From positions 4,134,001-4,198,000 of the forward strand of contig NZ_VFNX01000001.1 of assembly GCF_006715785.1 (NCBI RefSeq): a DNA stretch of 64,000 bases, in the 5' to 3' direction. The notes beneath the pieces were generated by a model. The model was not told where the DNA came from. It saw nothing but the letters and a program-made list of their open reading frames with translations, and made no database searches. Numbering within the stretch: the first letter of the stretch is position 1; every line of letters begins with the position of its first letter. Both the position numbers and the translations under genes were made by a program. Source of the DNA: Streptomyces puniciscabiei (GTDB lineage: Bacteria > Actinomycetota > Actinomycetes > Streptomycetales > Streptomycetaceae). Below are positions 9,678 through 19,252 of the stretch, piece after piece.

Positions 9678-10130
9678 CTAACCCGCCAGGTGCCGGACCT
9701 GGTCCCACAGAACGGGGTCCACCACACCGACCCGTCGCCGGAAGTCGCCGACAGGCACCTCGCGCAGCTCGTCGGTCTCCAGGAAGCTCGGCCGGCCGCG
9801 GGCGTCGCCGACGGCGCCCGGCGGCAGGGGGATCACGCCCGCGCGCTCGTCGTGGTACTTGCTGGTGATCTTGGCGACCGTGGCCCGGTTCCCGCGTACG
9901 GCCAGCACCAGACACGGCCGGTCCTTGGCGTCGGTGCGGTCCTCGTAGGGGACGTCCGCCCACCAGATGTCCCCGGGGACCGGCCGGGCGGCCTCGGCCG
10001 GGTGCGCGCGGCCGAGCGCACCGAGGCGCCGTCCGGCGTACCGGCGACCGCGCCCCCAGCCGTCGACGAGCGTGGCGACCAGCGCGAGCAGTACCACCGC
10101 CGCGAGCGCCAGCCACCAGGACGTGTCCAT
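9678..10130 (-). CDS. membrane-anchored PemK/MazF-like protein
   Basis: 150-aa protein with one N-terminal transmembrane segment (about residues 5–23), a basic linker, and a PemK/MazF-type domain from about residue 50 (PGDIWWADVPYEDRTDAKDRP, then CLVLAV, ITSKYHDE). In soluble PemK/MazF toxins this fold cleaves RNA. No antitoxin-like gene lies next to it: both neighbours are convergent or divergent single genes. The anchor and missing antitoxin make a classical toxin role uncertain; it may be a diverged housekeeping member. Confidence 0.78.
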   Translation of the reverse strand: MDTSWWLALAAVVLLALVATLVDGWGRGRRYAGRRLGALGRAHPAEAARPVPGDIWWADVPYEDRTDAKDRPCLVLAVRGNRATVAKITSKYHDERAGVIPLPPGAVGDARGRPSFLETDELREVPVGDFRRRVGVVDPVLWDQVRHLAG

Positions 10131-10357
10131 ACGACGACGTTACCGGCGCGCGCCAAGGATTGCGCGCCCTCTGCGAATCCTTCTGCGCCCCCGGTCCAGC
10201 CGAACCGGTGACACCACAGGTGAGTTCGCCCACAACGGCCCCTGGCGGAGGAGCGACCCGCGCTTTTGCGCCTTACGCTCGACAAACCGCACGACCCCCG
10301 TTCCCCGCCCTTTCGATCTTGCCGTTCGATCTTCCCGCCAACGGAGGTTTCTGCTTC

Positions 10358-11110
10358 ATGAAGCTCACCGTCGTCGGCTGCTCGGGGTCGTTCCCGTCCG
10401 CGGAATCGGCCTGCTCGAGCTACCTCGTCGAGGCCGACGGCTTCCGGCTGCTGCTCGACATGGGCAACGGCGCCCTGGGCGAGCTGCAGCGCCACTGCGG
10501 TCTCTACGACCTCGACGCGATCTTCCTGAGCCATCTGCACCCCGATCACTGCATCGACATGCTCGGGTATTTCGTCGCGCGCTTCTACCGTCACGACGGC
10601 GGCCGCTGCGCCCCGATACCGGTCTACGGCCCCGAGGGCACCGAACACCGCCTGACCACCGCCTACAACGACACCCCCTCCGCGTCCGCGATGAGCGAGG
10701 TCTTCGACTTCCACACCGTCAAGCCGTCCACGTTCGAGATCGGCCCGTTCACGGTGCACACCGAGCGGGTCCGCCATCCCGTGGAGGCGTACGCCATCCG
10801 CATCGAGCACGGCGGGCGGTCGCTGACGTACTCCGGCGACACGGGCGTCACCGAGGTGCTGGACGCGCTGGCCCGGGAGACCGACCTGTTCCTGTGCGAG
10901 GCCGCGTTCACGCACGGCAAGGAGAACATCCCCGACCTGCACCTCAACGGCCGCGAGGCGGGCGAGACGGCCGCGCGGGCCGGCGCCCGGCGCCTGCTGC
11001 TCACCCACATTCCGCCGTGGACCGACCCGCAGGTGAACCTGCGTGACGCGCGTGAGGTCTTCGGAGGGCCGGTGGAGCTGGCGGAACCGAGGGCGACGTA
11101 CGAGGTCTAG
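10358..11110 (+). CDS. metallo-beta-lactamase-fold hydrolase (RNase Z-like)
   Basis: 250-aa cytoplasmic MBL-fold protein. The metal-binding motif SHLHPDHCID (HxHxDH) is intact, with further ligands in ERVRHPVEAY, YSGDTG and LLLTHIPPW. The opening MKLTVVGCSGSFP is typical of the RNase Z/arylsulfatase-like subfamily. The natural substrate is unknown. ATG 10358 follows GGAGG by 10 nt; the longer upstream frame has no ribosome-binding site. It converges on nagE2 across a shared terminator. Confidence 0.85.
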   Translation: MKLTVVGCSGSFPSAESACSSYLVEADGFRLLLDMGNGALGELQRHCGLYDLDAIFLSHLHPDHCIDMLGYFVARFYRHDGGRCAPIPVYGPEGTEHRLTTAYNDTPSASAMSEVFDFHTVKPSTFEIGPFTVHTERVRHPVEAYAIRIEHGGRSLTYSGDTGVTEVLDALARETDLFLCEAAFTHGKENIPDLHLNGREAGETAARAGARRLLLTHIPPWTDPQVNLRDAREVFGGPVELAEPRATYEV

Positions 11111-11136
11111 CCTCCCTACTTTCCCGGCATGCCGAA

Positions 11137-11166
11137 GGCCCCGGAAACCCGCCGGTTTCCGGGGCC
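11137..11166. terminator. bidirectional terminator
   Basis: Perfect 13-bp stem (GGCCCCGGAAACC) with a 4-nt loop between the convergent MBL-hydrolase and nagE2 genes; symmetric, so it can serve both strands. Confidence 0.85.
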
Positions 11167-11185
11167 TCGACGTGTGCGCGAAGCC

Positions 11186-12451
<1,266 letters not shown>

Positions 12452-12515
12452 AAGTTCCTCCTGGGGGCATGCAAGGCGCCGCCCGTGGAATCATGGGGGA
12501 GGGGACGGCAGCGTC

Positions 12516-12548
12516 TCTGGTCTACACCACTTGGTGGTGTAGACCTGT
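12516..12548. promoter_or_regulatory. paired DasR operators (dre) upstream of nagE2
   Basis: Two 16-bp sites face each other: TCTGGTCTACACCACT (12516–12531) and, on the other strand, ACAGGTCTACACCACC (12533–12548), against the known dre consensus ACTGGTCTACACCACT. Their cores form a perfect 11-bp inverted repeat around CTTGG. Glucosamine-6-phosphate-responsive repression by DasR is the expected control. Confidence 0.88.
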
Positions 12549-12616
12549 TGTAGCACGATGAAGGCGGCGTAAGGAACCCGCGAATCCGCTACGGCCGTGC
12601 TACGCGCTGTACACCC

Positions 12617-13933
12617 TCACGCCTTGGTGATGTCCTCGACCTCTTCCTCCGGCTCGCGGCCCGGTGTCCTCAGGTCGAACCGCGTGATCGCCAACCGGAA
12701 GACGGCGTAGTAGACCGCGGCGAAGCACAGGCCGATCGGGATGATCAGCCAGGGTTTGGTCGCCAGGCGCCAGTTGATGACGTAGTCGATCAGGCCGGCC
12801 GAGAAGCTGAACCCGTCGTGCACCCCGAGCGCCCAGGTCACCGCCATCGAGACACCGGTCAGCAGCGCGTGGACGGCGTACAGCAGCGGCGCGATGAACA
12901 TGAAGGAGTACTCGATCGGCTCGGTGATGCCCGTCACGAACGACGTCAGCGCCACCGACAGCATCAGACCGCCGACCTCCTTGCGGCGGCCGGGCCTCGC
13001 GCAGTGCGTGATGGCCAGCGCGGCGGCCGGCAGCGCGAACATCATGATCGGGAAGAAGCCCGAGGTGAACTGCCCCGCGTTCGGGTCGCCCTGGAGGAAC
13101 ATGTTGATGTCGCCGTGCACCACCGTGCCGTCCGGCTTGGTGTAGCTGCCGAACTGGAACCAGATGGGCACGTTCAGGAACTGGTGCAGGCCGACGACGA
13201 GCAGCGCCCGGTTGGCGACGCCGAAGACGCCCGCGCCCCAGGAACCGATGGAATGAAGCCAGTGGCTGAAGCTCTCCAGGGCGCCCCCGATCGGCGGCCA
13301 GATCCACAGGCACAGCGCCGCGAAGAAGATGGCGACGAACGCCATGATGATCGGCACCAGCCGGCGGCCGTTGAAGAAGCCCAGCCAGTCCACCAGCCTG
13401 GTGCGGTGGAACCGGGCCCAGAGGAAGGCGGCCAGCAGGCCCAGCACGATGCCGCCGAAGACGCCCGGGTTCTGGAAGGTGAAGGGCGTCACCGAACCCG
13501 CGCCCGCGCCGACCGTCACCTGGCAGCCGACCTGGGGAACCGCCTTGGAGCCGCCGGGGCAGGACTGCGGGAACTGGTGCAGCACCCCGTAGTAGACGAG
13601 GAAGCCCGTCACCGCCGCCAGTGCCGTCGAGCCGTCGGCCTTCCTCGCCATGCCGATCGCCACGCCCACGCAGAACAGCAGCGGAAGCCCGATCGAGCCG
13701 TCGAGCAGGGCGCCGCCCGCGCCCGCCATGACCTTCGAGACGTTCGTCCAGCCCAGCCCGTCCTTGCCGAACACGTCCGGCTGGCCCAGCCGGTTGATGA
13801 TGCCCGCCGCCGGCAGCACCGCGATCGGCAGCTGCAGGCTGCGGCCCATCTTCTGCAGGCCCTGGAACAGGTGACTGAAGCGTTCCCGCGCGGGGCCGGC
13901 CGTGCTGTCGGCGGGCGCGCTGTCGGCACTCAT
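12617..13933 (-). CDS. nagE1: PTS EIIC permease, NagE2 paralogue (NagE1-type)
   Basis: 438-aa membrane permease of the same glucose/GlcNAc EIIC group as its neighbour, sharing LQLPIAVLPAAGI, HQFLNVPIWFQFG and TEPIEYSFMFIAPLLYAVHA. It differs by an insertion of about 30 residues with two Cys (FPQSCPGG...VGCQV, around residue 120–135), probably in an external loop. Upstream of ATG 13933 lies a near-perfect dre site. It is separated from nagE2 by the paired operators, so each permease has its own DasR control. Substrate by homology is GlcNAc or a related amino sugar. Confidence 0.9.
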   Translation of the reverse strand: MSADSAPADSTAGPARERFSHLFQGLQKMGRSLQLPIAVLPAAGIINRLGQPDVFGKDGLGWTNVSKVMAGAGGALLDGSIGLPLLFCVGVAIGMARKADGSTALAAVTGFLVYYGVLHQFPQSCPGGSKAVPQVGCQVTVGAGAGSVTPFTFQNPGVFGGIVLGLLAAFLWARFHRTRLVDWLGFFNGRRLVPIIMAFVAIFFAALCLWIWPPIGGALESFSHWLHSIGSWGAGVFGVANRALLVVGLHQFLNVPIWFQFGSYTKPDGTVVHGDINMFLQGDPNAGQFTSGFFPIMMFALPAAALAITHCARPGRRKEVGGLMLSVALTSFVTGITEPIEYSFMFIAPLLYAVHALLTGVSMAVTWALGVHDGFSFSAGLIDYVINWRLATKPWLIIPIGLCFAAVYYAVFRLAITRFDLRTPGREPEEEVEDITKA

Positions 13934-14007
13934 GGCGTCCTCCCGGCGGCACTCGTGGCGTCCTGTCGGCCCTTCGCCCCGGGACGCGGTTTGGCGACCG
14001 TACCCGC

Positions 14008-14023
14008 TGTGGTGTAGACCAGT
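14008..14023. promoter_or_regulatory. DasR operator (dre) between nagE1 and nagF
   Basis: Read on the minus strand as ACTGGTCTACACCACA, 15 of 16 positions match the dre consensus. It sits in the 217-bp divergent region and can serve both nagE1 (minus) and nagF (plus). Confidence 0.88.
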
Positions 14024-14150
14024 CGGCGGACGGTTCCGCTGTCGTGATCGCCATCATTCGGCACCCGCGGCATGACCGCTCGCGAAGATGGGCCAACTGT
14101 GGGTTACTGCGACAAACCGGTTCGGATCAGGGAATTCAGGGAGACAGGAC

Positions 14151-14384
14151 ATGGCCAGCAAGGCTGAGAAGATCGTCGCCGGCCTCGGCGGTATCGACAA
14201 CATCGAGGAGATCGAGGGCTGCATCACCCGGCTGCGCACCGAGGTGTCCGACCCCTCCCTGGTCGACGAGGCCGCCCTGAAGGCCGCCGGCGCGCACGGC
14301 GTCGTCAAGATGGGCACCGCCATCCAGGTCGTCATCGGCACCGACGCCGACCCGATCGCCGCGGAGATCGAAGACATGATGTGA
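14151..14384 (+). CDS. nagF: PTS EIIB component (NagF)
   Basis: 77-aa soluble EIIB domain that carries phosphate from EIIA to the sugar on NagE1/NagE2. The phosphorylated Cys is in EGCITRLR, the standard EIIB motif, followed by [17 protein letters not shown] 14151 has GGAGACAGGAC directly upstream. It is divergent from nagE1 across a dre site, so permease and phosphorylation domain are co-controlled from opposite strands. Confidence 0.93.
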   Translation: MASKAEKIVAGLGGIDNIEEIEGCITRLRTEVSDPSLVDEAALKAAGAHGVVKMGTAIQVVIGTDADPIAAEIEDMM

Positions 14385-14487
14385 GCCCCGCCGGCTCACC
14401 CTGAAAGAGGCTCTTCCCGCTCGTGCCTCCCGCTCGTACACACCTGCGGGAGGAGCCCCTTCCGCGTCTACGGCTAGGCTCCATGCC

Positions 14488-15225
14488 ATGTCTCGCATCG
14501 ACGGCCGTACCCCCCAACAGCTCCGCCCGGTCACCATCGAACGCGGCTGGAGCAAGCACGCCGAGGGCTCCGTCCTCGTCTCCTTCGGCGACACCAAGGT
14601 GTTCTGCACCGCCTCCGTGACCGAGGGCGTCCCGCGCTGGCGCAAGGGCAGCGGCGAGGGCTGGGTCACCGCCGAGTACGCCATGCTGCCCCGCGCCACC
14701 AACACGCGCGGCGACCGGGAGTCCGTCAAGGGCAAGATCGGCGGCCGTACCCACGAGATCTCCCGGCTCATCGGCCGCTCCCTGCGCGCCGTCATCGACT
14801 ACAAGGCGCTCGGCGAGAACACCATCGTCCTCGACTGCGACGTCCTCCAGGCCGACGGCGGCACCCGCACGGCGGCGATCACCGGCGCGTACGTCGCGCT
14901 CGCCGACGCCGTCTCCTGGGCCCAGGGCAAGAAGCTGATCAAGGCCGGCCGGCAGCCGCTCACCGGCACCGTCTCCGCCGTGTCCGTCGGCATCGTCGGC
15001 GGCGTCCCGCTGCTCGACCTCTGCTACGAGGAGGACGTGCGCGCCGAGACCGACATGAACGTCGTCTGCACCGGCGACGGCCGCTTCGTCGAGGTCCAGG
15101 GCACCGCCGAGGCCGAGCCCTTCGCCCGCGACGAACTGAACGCCCTGCTCGACCTCGCCGTCACCGGCTGCGCCGAGCTCACCGCCCACCAGCGCGCGGC
15201 CCTGGAAGCGACGCTCGCGAAGTAA
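14488..15225 (+). CDS. rph: ribonuclease PH
   Basis: 245-aa phosphorolytic 3'-5' exoribonuclease that trims tRNA 3' ends. Diagnostic segments are [34 protein letters not shown] (about residues 70–103), [25 protein letters not shown] and [15 protein letters not shown]. Length is normal. TAGGCT (14475–14480) lies 7 nt before ATG 14488, implying a leaderless transcript. In many actinobacteria rdgB follows directly; here rdgB lies 10 kb away. Confidence 0.96.
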   Translation: MSRIDGRTPQQLRPVTIERGWSKHAEGSVLVSFGDTKVFCTASVTEGVPRWRKGSGEGWVTAEYAMLPRATNTRGDRESVKGKIGGRTHEISRLIGRSLRAVIDYKALGENTIVLDCDVLQADGGTRTAAITGAYVALADAVSWAQGKKLIKAGRQPLTGTVSAVSVGIVGGVPLLDLCYEEDVRAETDMNVVCTGDGRFVEVQGTAEAEPFARDELNALLDLAVTGCAELTAHQRAALEATLAK

Positions 15226-15254
15226 TCCGCGAAGTAAAGGACGGATCAAAAGAG

Positions 15255-15286
15255 GGAGGGCGCGCGGGCAACCCGCGCGCCCTCCT
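15255..15286 (+). terminator. terminator after rph
   Basis: Fourteen-bp perfect GC-rich stem (GGAGGGCGCGCGGG) with a CAA loop, 30 bp after the rph stop. Confidence 0.8.
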
Positions 15287-15333
15287 CGGCGTCCTAGCTA
15301 CGGACAGCCTCACCAGGGGAGGGGAACACCACC

Positions 15334-15732
15334 ATGGCCGTCAGCCCACGCCGACGCCGTCTCACCGCAGTCGCCGCCGTGGCGCTCGCCGCGCTCGCAA
15401 CCAGTCTCACCACCGGCTGCGACGCCGTGAACAAGGCCCTGGACTGCGTGCACACCGCCGACTCCATCGCCGACAGCGTCACGGACCTGCAGCAGGCCGT
15501 GGAGAACGCCGCGAACGACCCCACCCAGGCCGACGCCTCCCTCGACTCCATCGAGAAGAACCTCGACAAGATCGGCGACAAGACCGACAACGCCGACGTC
15601 AACAAGGCGGTCGACGACCTGCGGAAGGCCGTGGGGAACGTGCGTACGGCCATCAAGAACGGCGACAGGACGCCGGACCTGGGCCCGGTCACGGACGCGG
15701 CCGGCGAACTGACCAAGGTGTGCACGAAGTAG
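15334..15732 (+). CDS. helical lipoprotein of unknown function
   Basis: 132-aa exported protein. A basic N-terminus (SPRRRR), hydrophobic stretch and lipobox TTGC (Cys 28) mark a lipoprotein. The mature part is Asp/Ala/Lys-rich with heptad-like helices (DLQQAVENAAN, DSIEKNLDKIGDKTDN, VDDLRKAVGNVRTAIKNG), reminiscent of small cell-surface helical bundles. A clear GGGGAGGGG lies before ATG 15334. It converges on the DUF1707 gene. Confidence 0.78.
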   Translation: MAVSPRRRRLTAVAAVALAALATSLTTGCDAVNKALDCVHTADSIADSVTDLQQAVENAANDPTQADASLDSIEKNLDKIGDKTDNADVNKAVDDLRKAVGNVRTAIKNGDRTPDLGPVTDAAGELTKVCTK

Positions 15733-15753
15733 GGCCGTTCGGGTAGGAGCGCC

Positions 15754-16461
15754 TCAGCCCAGCTCTTTGCGGGACCCCCTCCGGGACTCCCTGCGCTCCA
15801 GCCTCTCCCGGCGGCGCTGCTCCTTCAGCCGCTGCTGCTCCGCACGGGTGACCTTGCGGGTCACATCCACCCCGCCCCAGAACGCAAGGCCACCGATGAT
15901 CACGCGCGGAGCGCCCGGCTCGGGCGGGCTGTCGTCCCTGGGATGGTCGAAACCGCCCATGATGCCGATGCCACGGACGACGACCTCGACCCCTGGCGGC
16001 ACGATGACCTGCACACCGCCCATGACGGCCACACAGTTGATCTCGACCTCGCGGTCGGCGAAGTCCGCCTCCCGCAGGTCGATCTCGCCGCCACCCCAGA
16101 AAGCGAAGCAGTTGAACTGCTTCGGCACCGTCCAGCGGCCCTTGCGCTGGAAGCCGGACATGATGGCGACCGCACCCGCCGAGGACCCCTCGCCCCCGAC
16201 GATCCGGCCCGCCCAACTCCCGCTCGGGGCCGGTTCCTTGGTGAAGGAGACCGGGGTGGGCGCCGGCGCGTGGGCCGTGGGCAGATCACGGGTGAGCGGC
16301 GCAAGCTCGCCGTACGTACGCGCCTTGTACGTCGCCTCCAGTCGCTCCTCGAACTCCTGCATGTCGAGCCGGCCCTCGGCCAGAGCGTCCCGCAGGACCT
16401 CGGCGACCCGTTCCCGGTCGCTGTCGGACGCCCGGAGGTCCCCACTTGCGTCGTCGGTCAT
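15754..16461 (-). CDS. DUF1707 / LiaF-like protein
   Basis: 235-aa protein. The N-terminal DUF1707 (SHOCT-like) domain is clear: LRASDSDRERVAEVLRDALAEGRLDMQEFEERLEATYKARTYGEL (about 9–53). A beta-rich C-terminal part repeats MGG/FWGG motifs (FAFWGGGEID, VAVMGGVQVIVPPGVEV, GIGIMGGFDH, GLAFWGGVDV), as in LiaF-type cell-wall-stress proteins. The tail is strongly basic. No transmembrane segment is evident. It lies downstream of the ABC exporter on the same strand, 9 bp after the ATPase stop, so probably the last gene of that operon. Confidence 0.85.
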   Translation of the reverse strand: MTDDASGDLRASDSDRERVAEVLRDALAEGRLDMQEFEERLEATYKARTYGELAPLTRDLPTAHAPAPTPVSFTKEPAPSGSWAGRIVGGEGSSAGAVAIMSGFQRKGRWTVPKQFNCFAFWGGGEIDLREADFADREVEINCVAVMGGVQVIVPPGVEVVVRGIGIMGGFDHPRDDSPPEPGAPRVIIGGLAFWGGVDVTRKVTRAEQQRLKEQRRRERLERRESRRGSRKELG

Positions 16462-16470
16462 GACAGAAGC

Positions 16471-17433
16471 CTACGAGACCGCCTTCTCCGCGTACATCTT
16501 GGCGATGACGGCCTCGATGTCCGGCTCCCGCACCGACAGGTCCACCAGCGGATACTCCGCCGCGAGATGCGCGACGAGCGGCGCCGCCGACTGCCCCGCC
16601 GGGAACGCCAGCCACTGCCGCGGCCCCTCCACCCGCACCACCCGCGCCGACGGCACCTCGACCGGCGGCAACTCCCGCTCCAGGTCCACCACCAGCGTCC
16701 GCTCGCTCTCCCCGGCCTCGTGCAGCCCCGCGAGCGGACCGTCGTACATCAGCCGGCCGTGGTCGATCACCATCACCCGGGAACACAACTGCTCGATGTC
16801 CTGCAGGTCGTGCGTGGTCAGCAGCACGGTCGTGCCCCGCTCGGCGTTCAACTCCCGCAGGAAGCCACGGACCTTGGCCTTGGACACGACGTCCAGGCCG
16901 ATCGTCGGCTCGTCCAGGTACAGCACCTCCGGGTCGTGCAGCAGGGCCGCCGCGATGTCCCCGCGCATCCGCTGCCCGAGCGAGAGCTGCCGCACGGGCA
17001 CGTCCAACAGCGCGCCCAGCTCCAGGAGTTCCACGCACCGGTCCAGGTTCTCGCGGTAACGGGCCTCGGGGATCCGGTACATGCGGTGGGCCAGCCGGTA
17101 GGAGTCGATCAGCGGCAGGTCCCACCACAGCGTCGTACGCTGCCCGAACACCACCCCGATCCGGTGCGCCAGGCGCCGCCGCTCCCGGGACGGGTCGATC
17201 CCGGCCACCCGCAGCCGCCCCGCACTCGGCGTCAGGATGCCCGTCAGCATCTTGATCGTGGTCGACTTCCCGGCACCGTTCGGCCCGATGTACCCGACCA
17301 TCTCGCCGCGCGCCACGGTGAACGAGATCGAGTCCACCGCCCGCACCTCGCGCCGCTCCCGTTTCAGGAACCCGGCCTTCTTCCGCACCTCGAAGACCTT
17401 CTCGACCTTCTCAAGGGCGATGAAATCGCTCAC
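16471..17433 (-). CDS. ABC-2 exporter ATP-binding protein
   Basis: 320-aa ATPase with Walker A GPNGAGKS, signature LSLGQRMRG, Walker B EVLYLDEPT and switch TTHD. The order ATPase–permease–permease and the sequence type match the COG4586/COG3694/COG4587 exporter family. It starts with GTG 17433 immediately after the permease stop (17435), so translation is coupled. Substrate unknown; related systems export toxic cations or lipophilic compounds. Confidence 0.9.
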   Translation of the reverse strand: MSDFIALEKVEKVFEVRKKAGFLKRERREVRAVDSISFTVARGEMVGYIGPNGAGKSTTIKMLTGILTPSAGRLRVAGIDPSRERRRLAHRIGVVFGQRTTLWWDLPLIDSYRLAHRMYRIPEARYRENLDRCVELLELGALLDVPVRQLSLGQRMRGDIAAALLHDPEVLYLDEPTIGLDVVSKAKVRGFLRELNAERGTTVLLTTHDLQDIEQLCSRVMVIDHGRLMYDGPLAGLHEAGESERTLVVDLERELPPVEVPSARVVRVEGPRQWLAFPAGQSAAPLVAHLAAEYPLVDLSVREPDIEAVIAKMYAEKAVS

Positions 17434-17434
17434 G

Positions 17435-18256
17435 CTAGCTCCCTGTGCTCCGGTACGAACGAAGTCCCGCCCGCCAGGCCAGCCCCGCCAGCGCACAGCA
17501 CCCCACCGCCACCAGCGGCGGTGCGAACGCCGTCCACTGCGGCACCCCCAGCGGATACGGCCGCCCCAGCACATAGGTCGCGGGCAGCCAGTTGACGAAG
17601 GCCAGCGGCAGCACGAACGTCACCCCGCGCACCAGCTCCTTCGCGAACACCGTCGGCGGGTACTGCAGCAGCGTCGTACCGCCGTAGGTGAAGGCGTTCT
17701 GCACCTCCGAGGCGTCCTGCGCCAGGAACTGGAACGCCGCCCCCGCCACGAACACCGCGCAGAAGATCCCGCAGCCGCTCACCACCATCACCGGCATCAG
17801 CAGCAGCTTCAGCGGCGTCCACGTGACGTCGAGCCGGAGCACCGCCCACGTGAGCACCAGCAGGCCCTGCGTCACCCGGCCCAGCCTGCGCAGGGCGAAC
17901 TGGTCGGCCGCCACCTGCGCCAGCACCGGCGCCGGACGCACCAGCAGCGTGTCCAGCGTGCCGTCGCGCACCCGCCGCCCCAGCCTCTCCATCGAGCCGA
18001 TCACCAGGTCGGCCAGGCCGAAGGCCGTACCCGATAGGCCGTACAGGAAGGCCACCTCGGGCAGCGACCAGCCGCCGAGGGCGTCCACCCGCGAGAACAT
18101 CAGCATGATCGCGACGAAGTCGAAGAAGGTCGCCGCGAAGTTGCCGAACGTGGTCATCACGAACGAGGCGCGGTAGGCCATCGTGGACCTGATCCACATC
18201 CCGGCGATCATCAGATAGGCGCGCACCCCGTCCTGGAGCCGACCGCTCTCACCCAC
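17435..18256 (-). CDS. ABC-2 exporter permease (COG3694 type)
   Basis: 273-aa membrane protein with about six transmembrane helices; typical segments are MWIRSTMAYRASFVMTTFGNF, GSMERLGRRVRDGTLDTLLVRP and FVNWLPATYVLGRPYPLG. The chosen GTG 18256 overlaps the end of the upstream permease gene by 8 nt, indicating translational coupling. Forms the membrane domain with the other permease. Confidence 0.87.
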   Translation of the reverse strand: MGESGRLQDGVRAYLMIAGMWIRSTMAYRASFVMTTFGNFAATFFDFVAIMLMFSRVDALGGWSLPEVAFLYGLSGTAFGLADLVIGSMERLGRRVRDGTLDTLLVRPAPVLAQVAADQFALRRLGRVTQGLLVLTWAVLRLDVTWTPLKLLLMPVMVVSGCGIFCAVFVAGAAFQFLAQDASEVQNAFTYGGTTLLQYPPTVFAKELVRGVTFVLPLAFVNWLPATYVLGRPYPLGVPQWTAFAPPLVAVGCCALAGLAWRAGLRSYRSTGS

Positions 18257-19049
18257 CCTGGACCACCACCCGCCGCGTCGCCGCCGACTGCACCAGCCGC
18301 CCCGCGCCCAGCAGCACCACTGCCCACGCCCCCTGGAACACATACGTGCCCAGCGGATCCGCGTGCCCCAGCAGGATCTGCGCCGGCGCCTGCAGCAGCG
18401 AGGACCACGGCAGCATCCGTACGACCTCGCCGAGCGCCCCCGGGAAGATGTTCAGCGGCAGCAGCATGCCCGAGCAGAAGAAGCCGACGAGCCATGACAT
18501 CTGCGTCACACCCGTGCCGTCCAGGAACCAGAACGTGCTGAGCGCCACCAGATACCGGATGCCGAACCCGACGATCATCGCCAGCAGCACGGCGACGAAG
18601 AAGGCGACCCAGGTGCCCACGTCCGTCGGCAGGTACACGGGGAAGCACAGAGCACCGAACACGAAGGGGACGAGCCCCCGGCCCAGCAACTGGAAGAACG
18701 CCCGGCCGATATCGGTGGCGAGCCACCATATCTGCAGATCAGCGGGCCGGTACAGGTCGATCGCCACGTCCCCCGTACGGATGCGTTCCATCAACTCGTT
18801 CTCCACGCCCCCGCCGCCGATCGCGAGCGTCGACAAGAACGCCTGCCCCAGCCACACGTACGTCACGACCTGCGCCTGATCCCACCCGCCCAGGTGCGGC
18901 CGCTCGTCCCACAGCGCCCGATAGGTGGAGACGAGGATCAACCCGAAGACGGTGTTGGTGAACACCCCTGCCGCAGTGGCGGCCCGATACGTCGCGTACC
19001 GTCTGAATCCCCCCGCCGCGACGGCCACGTACAACCGTCCCGCGCCCAC
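18249..19049 (-). CDS. ABC-2 exporter permease (COG4587 type)
   Basis: 266-aa membrane protein, first gene of the exporter operon. Helices begin after FRRYATYRAATAAGVFTNTVFG; LMERIRTGDVAIDLYRPADLQIWWLA is the cytoplasmic family signature, and SWLVGFFCSGMLLPLNIFP a late helix. GTG 19049 is preceded by GGGAGG at a good distance. The long open frame reaching to 19979 is antisense to the PBP gene and is rejected. The promoter must lie in the 203-bp divergent gap shared with the PBP gene. Confidence 0.87.
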   Translation of the reverse strand: MGAGRLYVAVAAGGFRRYATYRAATAAGVFTNTVFGLILVSTYRALWDERPHLGGWDQAQVVTYVWLGQAFLSTLAIGGGGVENELMERIRTGDVAIDLYRPADLQIWWLATDIGRAFFQLLGRGLVPFVFGALCFPVYLPTDVGTWVAFFVAVLLAMIVGFGIRYLVALSTFWFLDGTGVTQMSWLVGFFCSGMLLPLNIFPGALGEVVRMLPWSSLLQAPAQILLGHADPLGTYVFQGAWAVVLLGAGRLVQSAATRRVVVQGG

Positions 19050-19252
19050 GCCAGTCCACCTCCCGGGACCGCTCGACACCGAAGCGCAGGAGCCTAGTCC
19101 CGGAGCCCGGCGGACGGCCACGCAATTTCGTGCCCGAAGCGTGCTGGAATCCGGGAACGGAACGCCAGGTGCGAGAGTCTTCAGACTGGGGGCGCAGAAG
19201 CGTACGAGGCGTACGGGAACGTACGACGCTGAAACAGGAGTCCGTGCACGAC

